From the NCBI GenBank assembly GCA_964247055.1, contig OZ176051.1:3596001-3660000 (forward strand): 64,000 nucleotides of DNA, written 5' to 3'. This document shows positions 50,735 to 64,000 of the stretch, piece by piece (position 1 is the stretch's first letter; each line of letters opens with the position of its first letter). Below the pieces are notes generated by a model. The model did not search any database. It was not told the origin of the DNA and saw only the letters and a list, made by a program, of their open reading frames with translations. A program made the position numbers and the translations under genes. This stretch comes from Paragordius varius (taxonomy: Eukaryota > Nematomorpha).

Positions 50735-51315
50735 CACTTCGATTCAAATTGGGGTATCTAAAACCCCAGACTAAATTTTAGTTAGGATTTTAAAAAAACT
50801 ACTGAAAGAAACGGTCCCAATTTAAATTTATGCTTCTATCCTAATAAAAATTATATAAATATGTTAAAATATTTAAATAAAATTCTGTTTTGAAAAAAAG
50901 TTTCATGTCAAATACTTCGACGCCATTTTTATTTTACAAAATTTTTGCAAAATATCGTCTTTATTTAATTTTAAATGTAAAACTAAAGCTAATTTTTTAT
51001 TTAAATTACATCTGACATTGTGATAGAAATAGAAAAAGTGGTTTATTTTGCATTATATTTGGATTTAACAAATGCACATATGTCATGTTGCCTAAATTTT
51101 TACCTTTCAGATATGGCTTAAAATAAGAAATATCAAGTATTTTTGAATAAAATTTTTTATATATTTCGGTTTATTAATGTTATATAAGTGCAAAATTTTG
51201 CCATGCTTATAATTCCTTCCATATTTTTTAAAGAATTTTTATGTAAGCAGGCCTGGGGTATTTAACTACCCCAATTTGAATCGAAGAACTAAAATGAATG
51301 TGTTGTATCCAAATG
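50735..51315. mobile_element. TTAA MITE copy F, nested in H3
   Basis: Starts CACTTCGATTCAAATTGGGG and ends TGTTGTATCCAAATG, 581 bp, with perfect TTAA on both sides (50731-50734, 51316-51319). The sister element H4 has the uninterrupted site at about 55020-55040 (GTATGGCGTCTCAGTTCTAAACCGG), which confirms both the ends and the TTAA duplication. One of the best-preserved copies. Confidence 0.85.
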
Positions 51316-52780
51316 TTAAACCGGTAGACCCCTGCCCATAGACCTATATGGAAAAAGCGCTGACGTAAATTATTTCCTTTATAGGGCAATTTGGAATCAT
51401 CTTTGATACCATCTTCTCATGGGTTATTCGAAAAAATACCTCAACACTAAGTATATGATGACGTATTTTTAGGGTATAAATTAACGGCTAATAAAAAAAT
51501 GACTGACTTTTTTTATCTAGTTATAGGTATCAAGCTTTTAATGAGCTCATATGGCTTCATGAATTTTCTGTAAATGAGCTCCAAAACAACTCAATTTCTA
51601 TATAGTAGCCCTTTTGGCGGGTAGCTCCTAACTCAGGGGCAGGTATAAAAAACGCTGGGCCAAATTTTTGCTTTTATCGAGGGGGAAGATCTGGAATTAT
51701 AATGGATTCCACATATGTTCTTATTAGATTCATAGGTTTTTTGAAATTCGGCTCCAAAGGCAGGCTGTATCGATATAGTTACGCAGTTTTACGCGGGTAA
51801 CCCCCTAACCAGGGGCAAAACAAAAAAACTCTCGATTTAATTTTAGCCTTAATTTTGGTAATACCTGGAATCATGATTGATCCATATGCTTTGGTGGGAT
51901 TTTCGAAAGATTGCCTCAAAACCAAAATTCATTCTTGGGAGCGCATTTCAGGGAAAGGGCCTAATTAAGGGGTAATTTAATAAAACCGCATTACTTAAAT
52001 TATTGCCTTTTTACGGATAATATTTCAAGCCTTTATTAACTCATTTGGCTTGATAAGTTTTCTGAAATTTGGCTCCAGTTACGCTGTATCGATATGATGG
52101 CGCAGTTGGCTCGTAGCCCCCTAGCCAGAGGCCAATATAAAAATGTAGTTAGATAAAAAATTTGCCTTTATTCGAGAATACCATCATTATTCATTCCATA
52201 ACTTCTCTATAGTTAATGGAAAAATGGCTTCAAAACTAAATAATAGTTCAATGATAGCGCATTTTTTAGCGCTTAAAGGGGTCCATTTAACCCCAATTTA
52301 AAAATACCGCTCGACTTAAATCTTTGCCTTTTTACGGGTATTTCAAGCCCTTATTAAACTTATGTGTCCTGATAAATTTTTTGAAAATTAACTCCTAAAC
52401 AACGCATTTCGATATTGTGGCGCAGTTTTAGGCGTAGCTCCCTACCCAGAGGCTAATACAAAAAAGCGCTTGATTAAAATTTTTAACTATTTACGGAGAA
52501 TACCTTTGGAATTATCTCTCATTAGTCGAAAAAATTGGCTCAAAACTAAAAAATCATTCTATGGTGCGCATTTTCAGGGCGTGAAATGTTTAATTAACGG
52601 CTAATTTAAAAAAACCGTACGACCTAAATTTTTGCCTTGTTACGGGTAATATTTTAAGCACCTAATAACTCATATGGCCTGATAGGTTTTCTGAAATTTA
52701 GCCCCAAAGGCACCGCTATTTGTATATGACGATTAGTTTTTAGCGGGTAGCCCCTTACCCAGCAGCTTTGATCAAAGAAA
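51316..52780. repeat. ~320-bp tandem array inside Helitron-like H3
   Basis: A landmark like GCGGGTAGCTCCCTACCCAGAG recurs near 51320, 51616, 51796, 52112, 52432 and 52757. The spacing is about 300-325 bp, with one half-step of 180. Each unit has two related halves of about 160 bp. One holds TTTTTACGGGTAATATTTCAAG and ACTCATATGGCCTGATAGG; the other holds ATTCCATATGCTCTCATTAG and GGGCGTAAAGGGCCTAATTAACGG. Units are diverged and no frame is conserved. Confidence 0.7.
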
Positions 52781-53249
52781 CGCACGACTAAAGTTTTTGC
52801 CTGTTAACAGGGAATTCTTGTAATTCTTATTGAATATTTACATTCTCATACCTTGGGCAAAAAATAGATTTAAAAAATTATTTTTGTGGACCTGTTTTTT
52901 GGAAAAAAATGGCATTTTACGGGGGGTGCGGTAAAAAATCGCCTAAATTAAAAATGCCAGCCGACCATGTTCGGCGCAATCGAAAATAAATAAAAAGAAA
53001 TCGAATGGTCCAACACGCTTTCCGGAAAATTGTCTCAAAGACACGATTTTTGTGGTCTTGTGTTTTCAAAAAAAAACCGTTTTATACACGGGGTAGGCCC
53101 GAACTGGGCCTAATTCAAAAAAAGGCAAAGCTATTGTCGGGGCATTCATTAATGATTATATTTTTTTGACATTTGGATTTAAATGGGTTTCCCGATTTTC
53201 CGGAAACAGATCACAAAGCCAGCATTTTCCATTTTTATAATTATATAGA

Positions 53250-54679
53250 TTATCAAAATTCAACTTCGTCAACACTTAATATTTGGCAGTGTATGGTGTT
53301 GATATAATATGTTTTATTGGAGCAAATTGTATTGACCATCTGTTCTCGAGTGATATAATTAGAGCGGAAAGCGAGTTAGGCAAATAGAGAATAACAATCT
53401 ACATAGTAATAAAGAAAATTAGGTAAAGGCTATTCGTCACCGGCCCGTTTCTTTTTAACATGAAAAATAAGATTAATCAATATTTAATCAAAGCTTAAAC
53501 AATTTTATGCTATAACTATGTATGTTAATACTTAAATGTATGAAGTATTAACTAATTTACTACGAGTATCAGGTTTTAAAAATTAAAAACATGGATTCCC
53601 ACGGCCTGTTGTTATTTGCTGAAGTCCCAATAATTATTTAGGGGGTTCATCTTGTAGTTGGGTAAAAGTTTCATAAATCAGCATATCTTCGGTATTGCTA
53701 GACCATATATACTTAATTGTAATTATTATTATTGAACTAATTCAATTATGCAACTTTGAATTGGTTGAATGGGGCAATCGAAAAAGTCGGAAAAGTAATA
53801 ATAAAAGTAAACCAGTTTAGTATAATTTTAGGAATGTCACCGTTCCTTTATAATTGGTTTAAAAATTAATTAAAGGCAGTAAAAATTGACTCTAAAAAGG
53901 CCGTGTCATAGGTATCAATAATAGATTGGGTACAATTTCTTTCGTAAAAATACGCAGGAAAACCATATATAGATTAAAGCTCCTTAAAGATTATGAACCT
54001 TGGCAATAGCGCATAGAGTATCAAGTCATCACTCAAACACTTAATATTAAGTTGTAACAATTTTTGTTAAAATGTTAGGTTGCTATTTCATTTATGACGA
54101 CATGATTATGTTTATTGGCTGAGTTAGAAAAATTCAATGAATTCAGTCTGAAGATAAAATTAATTATAGTTTATTAGCTATAAGGGTCAAGTCGGGTTGG
54201 GGTTTAAAGAGGGGAAAAAGTAAAAATATTTGGTTTATGGATCCGCTAAAGATATATGATTAATTTAGAAATATGGATATTCTGAAAGGTATAATATGGG
54301 GCATAGTATCGCAACTCACAATGAGGCACAATCACACATCTTATGGCATCAGTAATCTGCAAACGATTTTAATGTTATAAAAACTAAAATAATTATAATG
54401 ATATGTTTTGTAAAAAGAGAAGACCAAGTTATAAATATATTGTAGAGAACAGATGTTTAACCGATAGCAGAAAAAATGCCAGCCTCATTTTTCCAATATG
54501 ATAGAGATTATATAATAGGGAAACAAGGCAGTAGGTGCCCTGAAATTAAATAGGTAGACACAGTAAAATGAAAAATGGCAAAATACAAGCCTAAATCTGA
54601 AGATACCATAGCCAGATATCTATGGAAATGTATATGACCGCTTCACAAATAAGTTTTTTTACTGATATATATATAGACA
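53250..54679. other. stretch between Helitron-like elements
   Basis: No gene, RNA or element recognised. Base composition is like the rest of the intergenic DNA. Confidence 0.35.
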
Positions 54680-56677
54680 CCAGCGTAAATCTCGTGCTGC
54701 TACGCAGCCCGAGTAAGTCCTTCGGACTTCTGGAAGGGGGGGAAGCTATATGAAAAAAGGGACAGTAAAAGGATCCAATATGTGGATTATTTCGAAACAT
54801 CATTTAATAGCTAGGATCTCATAGGATTTTCAAACCGGTGCATTCATACTAATATATTGTTTATTGGTGTAAAGGCCCTAAATTAACGGCTAACTGAAAA
54901 AACCGCTATACTATAATTTTTACCTTTTTATGGGTAATATTTAAAATCTTTATTGAACTCGTATAGCTTCTTAAATTTTTTGAAAATAAGCTCCAAAGCC
55001 ACACCATATTTGTATGGCGTCTCAGTTCTAAACCGGTAAACTCCTACCGATACGCCTAAATGGAAAAAGCGCTAAGTTAAATTTTTTGCCTTTTTATTTG
55101 GAATTATCTTTGAGACCATCGTCTCATGGGTTATTCGAAAAAATACCTCAACACTAACTAATCGTTATATGATGGCGTATTTTTAGGGCATAAAGGCCCC
55201 AAACTAACGGCTAATAAAAAACCCTGACCTTAATTTTTACCTAGTTACGGGTAATATTTCGAACTTTAAATGAGCTCATATGGCATAAGGTTTAAATTAG
55301 TTCCAAAATAAGGCAATTTCAATATATTGGCACAGTTATTGGTGGGTAGCTTCCTACCCAGAGGCAGGTAAAAAAAGCATCGGGCAAAATTTTTTTTAAA
55401 TGGGGAATATCTGGAATTATAATTTCTATATGTTCCTATAAATTCTTAGAAATATTGCTTTCAACAAATTGTTCTATGGCCGCGAATTTTTCAGGGCGAA
55501 AACTTTTCTTACCGACTCATTTAAATAACCCTCTCTACTAAAATTGTTTTTTAAGGGGTAATAAATATTTTAGATCCTTATTGAACTCACATAGTCTCAT
55601 AGGTTTTCTGAAATTTCGCTCCAAGGGCATGCTGTATCGATATAGTTACGCATTTTTACGCGGGTAGACCCCTACCTAGAGCCTATTTAACCGCTAATTT
55701 AAAACCCCTCGACTTAAATTTTTACCTTTTTACGGGTAATATTTCAGGGCCGTATAAAACTTATATGGACTGATTTCTGAAAATTAACTCCTAAATAACA
55801 CAATTTTGATATAATGGCGCAGTTGTAGGCGGGTAGCTCCTTACCCAGAGGCTGATACAAAAAAACGCTTGATTAAAATTTTACTTTTTTACGAAGAATA
55901 CCTGGAATCATGATTTATTCCATATGCTCTCATTAGTTTTCGGAAAAAATACCTCAAAATTAAAAAATTATTCTATGGTGGCGCATTTTTTAGGGCGTAA
56001 AGGGCCTAATTAACGGCTAATTTTAAAAATCCGCTCGACTTGAATTTTTGACTTTTTACGGGTAATACTTTAAGCAGCTATTGAACTCATATGGCCTGAT
56101 AGGTTTTGTGAAATTTAGCCCCAAAAGCACGCTATTTCGCTATGACGGGTCAGTTTTTCGCGGGTAGCTCCTTACCCAACAGCTATCATCAAAGAAACGC
56201 TTGACTAAAATTTTTGCCTTTTAACAGGGAATACGTGGAATCATTATTGAATTTTTACGGTCACATGCCTTGGGCGAAAAATAAATTCAAAAAATATTTT
56301 TGTGGACTTAATTTTTTTGAAAAAAATGGCATTTTACGGGGGGAGCGGGTAAAAACAGGACCTAAATTCAAAAAGCGATCCGATTATGTTCGGTGCAATC
56401 GAAAATATGTAAAAAAAACATATTGGAAATCGAATGGTCCAACACGTTTTCCGGAAAATTGTCTCAAAGACACGATTTTTGTGGACTTTTTTTTTCAAAA
56501 ACCCGTTTTTTACACGGGGTGGGCACGAACTGGGGGCCTAATTCAATAAAAGCGCGAAGCTATTGTCGGGGCATTTATTAATGATTATATTTTTTCGATA
56601 TTTGGATTTGAATGGGTCTACCGGTTTTCCGGAAACAGATCACAAACCAGCATTTTCCATTTTTATGAATATATAGA
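54680..56677 (-). mobile_element. Helitron-like element H4 with tandem core
   Basis: Left end CCAGCGTAAATCTCGTGCTG (the CTAG of H1 changed to CCAG) with the same CTGCTACGCAGC hairpin. Right end ...GAATATATAGA (complement TCTATATATTC). The middle (54860-56210) is the same ~320-bp tandem array as in H3. The 5' block (56220-56677) matches H1, H2 and H3. The open frame at 56214-56549 is a translation of this block and not a gene. Confidence 0.72.
54860..56210. repeat. ~320-bp tandem array inside Helitron-like H4
   Basis: The GCGGGTAGCTCCTTACCCAGAG landmark recurs near 55035, 55343, 55660, 55828 and 56160, spaced about 310-330 bp with one half-step of 168. The half-units are the same as in H3. 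Confidence 0.7.
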
Positions 56678-56751
56678 TAATAAATCAAAGTTTGGACATC
56701 TTCCAGATTCTAATCCAAGAATTATGTCGTAAGAATTTTTTATCGGTATCA

Positions 56752-57527
56752 TCTATATATTTATAAAAATGGAAAATGCTGTTGTGATCTGGTGGAAAAC
56801 CGGTAGACCCATTCGAATCCAAACATCGAAAAAATATAATCATTAATGAATGCCCCGACAATAGCTTCGCCCTTTTTTTGAAATAGGCCCCCAGTTCGGG
56901 CCTACCCCGTGTGAAAAACGCGTTTTTTTGGAAAAGAAGTCCACAAAAATATTTTTTTAAATCTATTTTTCGCCCTAGGTATGAGACCGTAAAATTTCAA
57001 TAAAGATTCCACGTATTCCCTGTTAAAAGGCAAAAATTTTAGTCAAGCGTTTCTATGATGATAGCTGCTGGGCAAGGAGCTACCCGCTAAAAACTGATTT
57101 TTCATGTAACTTGATCTGTTTCCGGAAAACCGGTGAACCCAATCAAATCCAAACATTGAAAAAATATAATCTTTAATGAATGCCCCGACAATAGCTTCGC
57201 CCTTTTTTTGAAATAGGCCCCCAGTTTGGGCCCACCCCGTGTGAAAAACGGGTTGAGACAATTTTCCGGAGAACGTGTTGGACCATTCAATTTCAAATAT
57301 GATTTTTGTTTACTTATTTTCGATTGCGCCGAACATAGTCGTCTCGTGATTTAGGCCCTCTTTTTACCCGCTCCCCCCGTAAAAGGCCATTTAAACAATA
57401 TATTAGTATGAATGCACCCTTTTAAATTCCTATAAAATCATATTTAAATAATGTTTCGAAGTAATCCACATATGTGGATCATTTTATTGTCCCTTATTTC
57501 AAATAGCCCCCCCCCCCCCCCCCCAGA
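56752..57527 (+). mobile_element. Helitron-like element H5, inverted and 3'-truncated
   Basis: Starts TCTATATATTTATAAAAATG on the plus strand, opposite in orientation to H4, only 75 bp away. It contains two consecutive copies of the 5' block (GGCCCCCAGTTTGGGCCC-type sequence near 56890 and 57215). It stops in a C-rich run followed by CCAGAAG. The 3' hairpin and CTAG are missing. H4 and H5 together form an imperfect inverted pair. Confidence 0.7.
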
Positions 57528-61290
<3,763 letters not shown>

Positions 61291-62391
61291 TCACATATAA
61301 TTGACTACTTCTTATATGTATACCGATATTTCACGAACATATCTTTCAAGTTTTATACCTTACATTGGTTAAAGTTTGAAATATATATAAATGAAATATT
61401 CAGCAATGTCATATAACCAAATCAGCATTATGAATTTATAAACATGCATCTTTTCATAGCTTACATTATTATTTATATTAGTCCTTTTTTGAAAGAGAAT
61501 AGAAATCACATTAACACATTTTGTTATTGTGGTTTTGAATCTTTTGTGATCATGCATTGTAACAAATTTTTTAGTGAATTTGATATTTATTACAACAATA
61601 CTGATTTTATACGTTATACTCGATTTTTAATAAATGCTTTTACATGTTAAAATACTCACATTTATATGTAATGAGTCATATATGTATTATTCATCCGTCC
61701 TATTTTTAAGCTGATGATTCGATCAAATAAAAAATTGGACGATAATATTGCAGGTATATGTTTGATCTTTTAACCTTTCACATTTTTGTTTATAATTATC
61801 TACAAAATAGACATTATATCCAAAATTTAAAAGAACTGTTTATTAACAATTCATTTTGGGGTAAACTTCGTTAAAAGTGTTCATGATATTGAACTATTAA
61901 AATAAGTAGTTCATACCTTTTTAAACATGTTATCTAAAATGACGCTCATTTCAAACTTGTGTAAATCAATTTATTCTTCATATAAAAATTCAACAAAAGA
62001 AGGGTAGAAATTTATTATTTGATAGAAAGACTTTGTGTATGAGAAGAGGTATAATTAGGGTGTGTTGATATAATTATCGTTTATTATTATGATAATTTTT
62101 TCATACAAAAAATACCATGCAATAAAAAACATAAGAATAATTAAAAATGAATTGTACCTGTTAAATGCCAATGCATTTGTTTTACAAATCTCAAAGTGTG
62201 TTTAAATATGGGAAGATACAAGTATTGACTATTTATGGCAATTTTGAATTGTATATATTTAATAATTAATTAATTGCAATTTACATATTTTGTGAGATAA
62301 TAAAAATATAATATTTGTTCAACAAATTACAATTGTATCACACTTTTATTGAGATTAACTCTAACAAAAATATCTAAAAATATTTATAAAA
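61291..62391. other. convergent 3' region between JNK and PISD
   Basis: Holds the 3' ends of two convergent genes. AATAAA at about 61726 could serve JNK. The open frames at 61369-61650 have no family similarity. Confidence 0.4.
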
Positions 62392-63026
62392 TTATTCTAT
62401 CGCATCTAAAAAATGGCCAAGTGATTGTCCTAAACGCACCTTTTCATTGAAAGCAACGTTAAATTTGAAGTTTGAAGGTGCTTCAAAGATACAAACTATG
62501 GTTGAGCCAAGATTAAATTCTCCAAAATAATCGCCTCGTTGAATAAGTATCCCTAAATAATATATAATTGTTATGAAATTTAAATAAAAGAATAATTATT
62601 GTAGAAAAAACTTTTTTATTCCTTAATTTTGTTTATGCATTCTAATTGAGTATGATTGCAAAATAAGATAATTGACTATCAATTTACATTATTATAGTTT
62701 GATATCCAAAAAACAAAGATATTTTAAAACAATAAAGGTTTAAAAAATATTGGATATAACACATTTTAAGTAAAAACAATATATTAACCATCAGAAAAAT
62801 TTTCGGCATTCTTGGGTGTCGTCACATGTGTAGAAGTATCAATATCAAAATTTTCAACGACAATAGGCGTATAATTGTCAACGGTAGATTTTGGCTTTTT
62901 CCCCTTCATTTCGGCATTTGTATCGTTTGAAGGGTTGTCATCATTAATTATCACAGATGAGGTATCACGAAATATTTTATCGAAAAAGGTTCCAGGTTTC
63001 CATTTCTTAAGGTTTGTTTTAAGATC
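62392..63026 (-). CDS. PISD: phosphatidylserine decarboxylase, last two exons (partial)
   Basis: Two minus-strand exons, 62789-63026 and 62392-62552, join in phase 1. The second encodes QRGDYFGEFNLGSTIVCIFEAP and ends SLGHFLDAIE. The LGST motif is the self-cleavage site: cutting between Gly and Ser makes the pyruvoyl group that decarboxylates phosphatidylserine to phosphatidylethanolamine in the inner mitochondrial membrane. The first exon starts DLKTN (human DLHTN) and then carries about 55 extra residues rich in Asp, Asn, Lys and Thr before DGILIQRGDY (human EGVPMRKGEH). Upstream exons with the conserved GATNVGSI region were not found and probably lie beyond position 64000. The 5' acceptor (CTCTATTGCAAG) is only 22 nt from a large palindrome in the intron. 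Confidence 0.92.
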
Positions 63027-63048
63027 CTTGCAATAGAGAAAACGTTTA

Positions 63049-63756
63049 ATTATTATATATGGAATAATTCAGCAAAAATAATATAAATTTATTATAATAT
63101 TTCGATTACTACAAGTAATCTTTGTCAAACGTAAAAATAAAATAAAATATAAACTAAAATTTAAATTATAAAGTAAAAATATTAATGAGATATGAAACTA
63201 AAAAAACATGTGTGTATTGTTAATAAGAAAAAAATTTGTAATGTTATTAATATTGTTAAGGTCCTTGTTTCTGTTCATTATATTTCCTTCTTTGTTAATA
63301 TAAAAACTTTCCTTCAATATTCTTTTTGTTCTGTTTTCCTCTGTATCGACAACTTCGGCATCCCAGTTTATTTTATGTTTACATTTAAAGGCATGATATG
63401 CCAAAGCCGAATCATTAGTATTATTCTTGCTAAATAAACTGGGATGCCGAAGTTGACGATACAGAGGAAAACAGAACAAAAAGAATATTGAAGGAAAGTT
63501 TTTATATTAACAAAGAAGGAAATATAATGAACAGAAACAAGGACCTTAACAATATTAATAACATTACAAATTTTTTTCTTATTAACAATACACACATGTT
63601 TTTTTAGTTTCATATCTCATTAATATTTTTACTTTATAATTTAAATTTTAGTTTATATTTTATTTTATTTTTACGTTTGACAAAGATTACTTGTAGTAAT
63701 CGAAATATTATAATAAATTTATATTATTTTTGCTGAATTATTCAATATATAATAAT
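63049..63756. mobile_element. near-perfect 0.7-kb palindrome (foldback) in PISD intron
   Basis: Left arm about 63049-63370, right arm about 63433-63756, spacer 62 bp. The arms match over about 322 bp with very few differences. The ones I saw are one base near the spacer (TATCGACAACTTC against TATCGTCAACTTC) and one near the outer end. The two arms therefore produce near-identical 81-codon readings on opposite strands (63192-63437 and 63368-63613), which are consequences of the symmetry rather than genes. Outer ends are AT-rich (ATTATTATATAT) without a clear target duplication. The high arm identity implies recent origin or ongoing gene conversion. Confidence 0.85.
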
Positions 63757-64000
63757 ACAATCACACTTCAGCGTAAAACGTTTAATTTTTAGAAATTGGA
63801 GTTTGTTTTTGACCAATTCTATTATAATATCGGTCAGATCTCCAGTTATTCATAATCATAAATATGCAACATTACCACAAATGTAAAAGATTTGTTTACA
63901 AAACCATTGATCTTATTCATTTAAAAAGTTTTATGATTTTAGATTACCTTTTAAAATCACACTTGTTATTAAATTACATCAATGATAAACATATATTTAT

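Larger units (their letters stand above)
50286..53249 (-). mobile_element. Helitron-like element H3 with tandem core
   Basis: Left end CTAGCTGGCCCTGTCACGCT with a subterminal GTCAC/GTGAC hairpin: CTAG plus hairpin, but a different 3' terminus from H1. The right end is ...TTATATAGA, the same 5' family as H1 (complement TCTATATAATTATAAAAATG). The 5' part (52860-53249) matches H1 closely. The middle is a tandem array (51316-52780). A MITE (50735-51315) is nested. No Rep/helicase coding. That 50286 is the true end of the same element is inferred from homology with H4 on both sides of the MITE. Confidence 0.65.

Noticed and set aside
51316-56210. CRISPR-like or coding tandem repeats
   Set aside because: Units are ~320 bp, diverged and inside eukaryotic transposon ends; no spacer-repeat pattern and no conserved frame.
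63192-63613. Two almost identical 81-codon open frames on opposite strands
   Set aside because: They are the same palindrome arm read from either side; no protein family or splice context supports them.
63780-64000. Possible next upstream PISD exon (ITGDL-like reading on the minus strand)
   Set aside because: Resemblance to the LTGDW motif does not extend to neighbouring residues and no matching splice sites were found.

Overview
This is an AT-rich, intron-containing animal genome segment of low gene density. Seven genes can be assigned to families by translating and splicing by eye: ASXL (+), a beta-1,3-glucuronosyltransferase (+), CRAMP1 (-), glucosidase II beta (+), TBL2 (-), JNK (+) and phosphatidylserine decarboxylase (-, 5' part off the right edge). 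Two further coding pieces, a cysteine-rich secreted-type gene near the left edge and a Tyr/Asn-rich protein at 4.3-5.7 kb, are not recognised. JNK, ASXL, CRAMP1 and glucuronosyltransferase indicate a metazoan. Many introns are only 21-32 nt. In CRAMP1, ASXL and TBL2 the short introns cluster at the 5' end, with hundreds to thousands of bases later in the gene. That 5'-small/3'-large polarity is known from schistosomes, and introns near 25 nt are known from dicyemid mesozoans. A flatworm-like or mesozoan-like spiralian is my best guess, not a proof.

Layout. 1-14 kb: a cysteine-rich gene, a decayed mariner, an unknown secreted-type ORF, a long gene-free AT-rich stretch, then a Helitron-like element and a TTAA-flanked MITE. 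14.1-18.6 kb: ASXL, with LINE fragments in its last intron. 19.1-21.8 kb: two MITE copies, one split by a Helitron-like insertion. 22.4-28.7 kb: glucuronosyltransferase in eight visible exons. 30.5-37.5 kb: CRAMP1 in sixteen exons on the minus strand. 38.7-43.3 kb: a 1.2-kb foldback element and other repeats. 43.3-44.5 kb: a compact glucosidase II beta. 45-47 kb: a truncated LINE and a decayed mariner. 47.3-50.0 kb: TBL2. 50.3-57.5 kb: three Helitron-like elements, two carrying ~320-bp tandem arrays, with a nested MITE. 59.6-61.3 kb: JNK. 62.4-63.0 kb: the 3' exons of PISD, whose upstream intron holds a near-perfect 0.7-kb palindrome.

The genes do not form one pathway. Two are chromatin regulators (ASXL, CRAMP1). 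Three serve the secretory or membrane system: glucuronosyltransferase for the proteoglycan linker, glucosidase II beta for ER glycan trimming, and TBL2 as an ER-anchored WD40 protein. PISD makes phosphatidylethanolamine and JNK is a stress kinase. The intergenic and intronic DNA is shaped by non-autonomous DNA transposons: a piggyBac-like TTAA MITE, Helitron-like elements, foldbacks, and elements with inverted arrays of a ~21-bp repeat. No virus-derived or LTR element was recognised.
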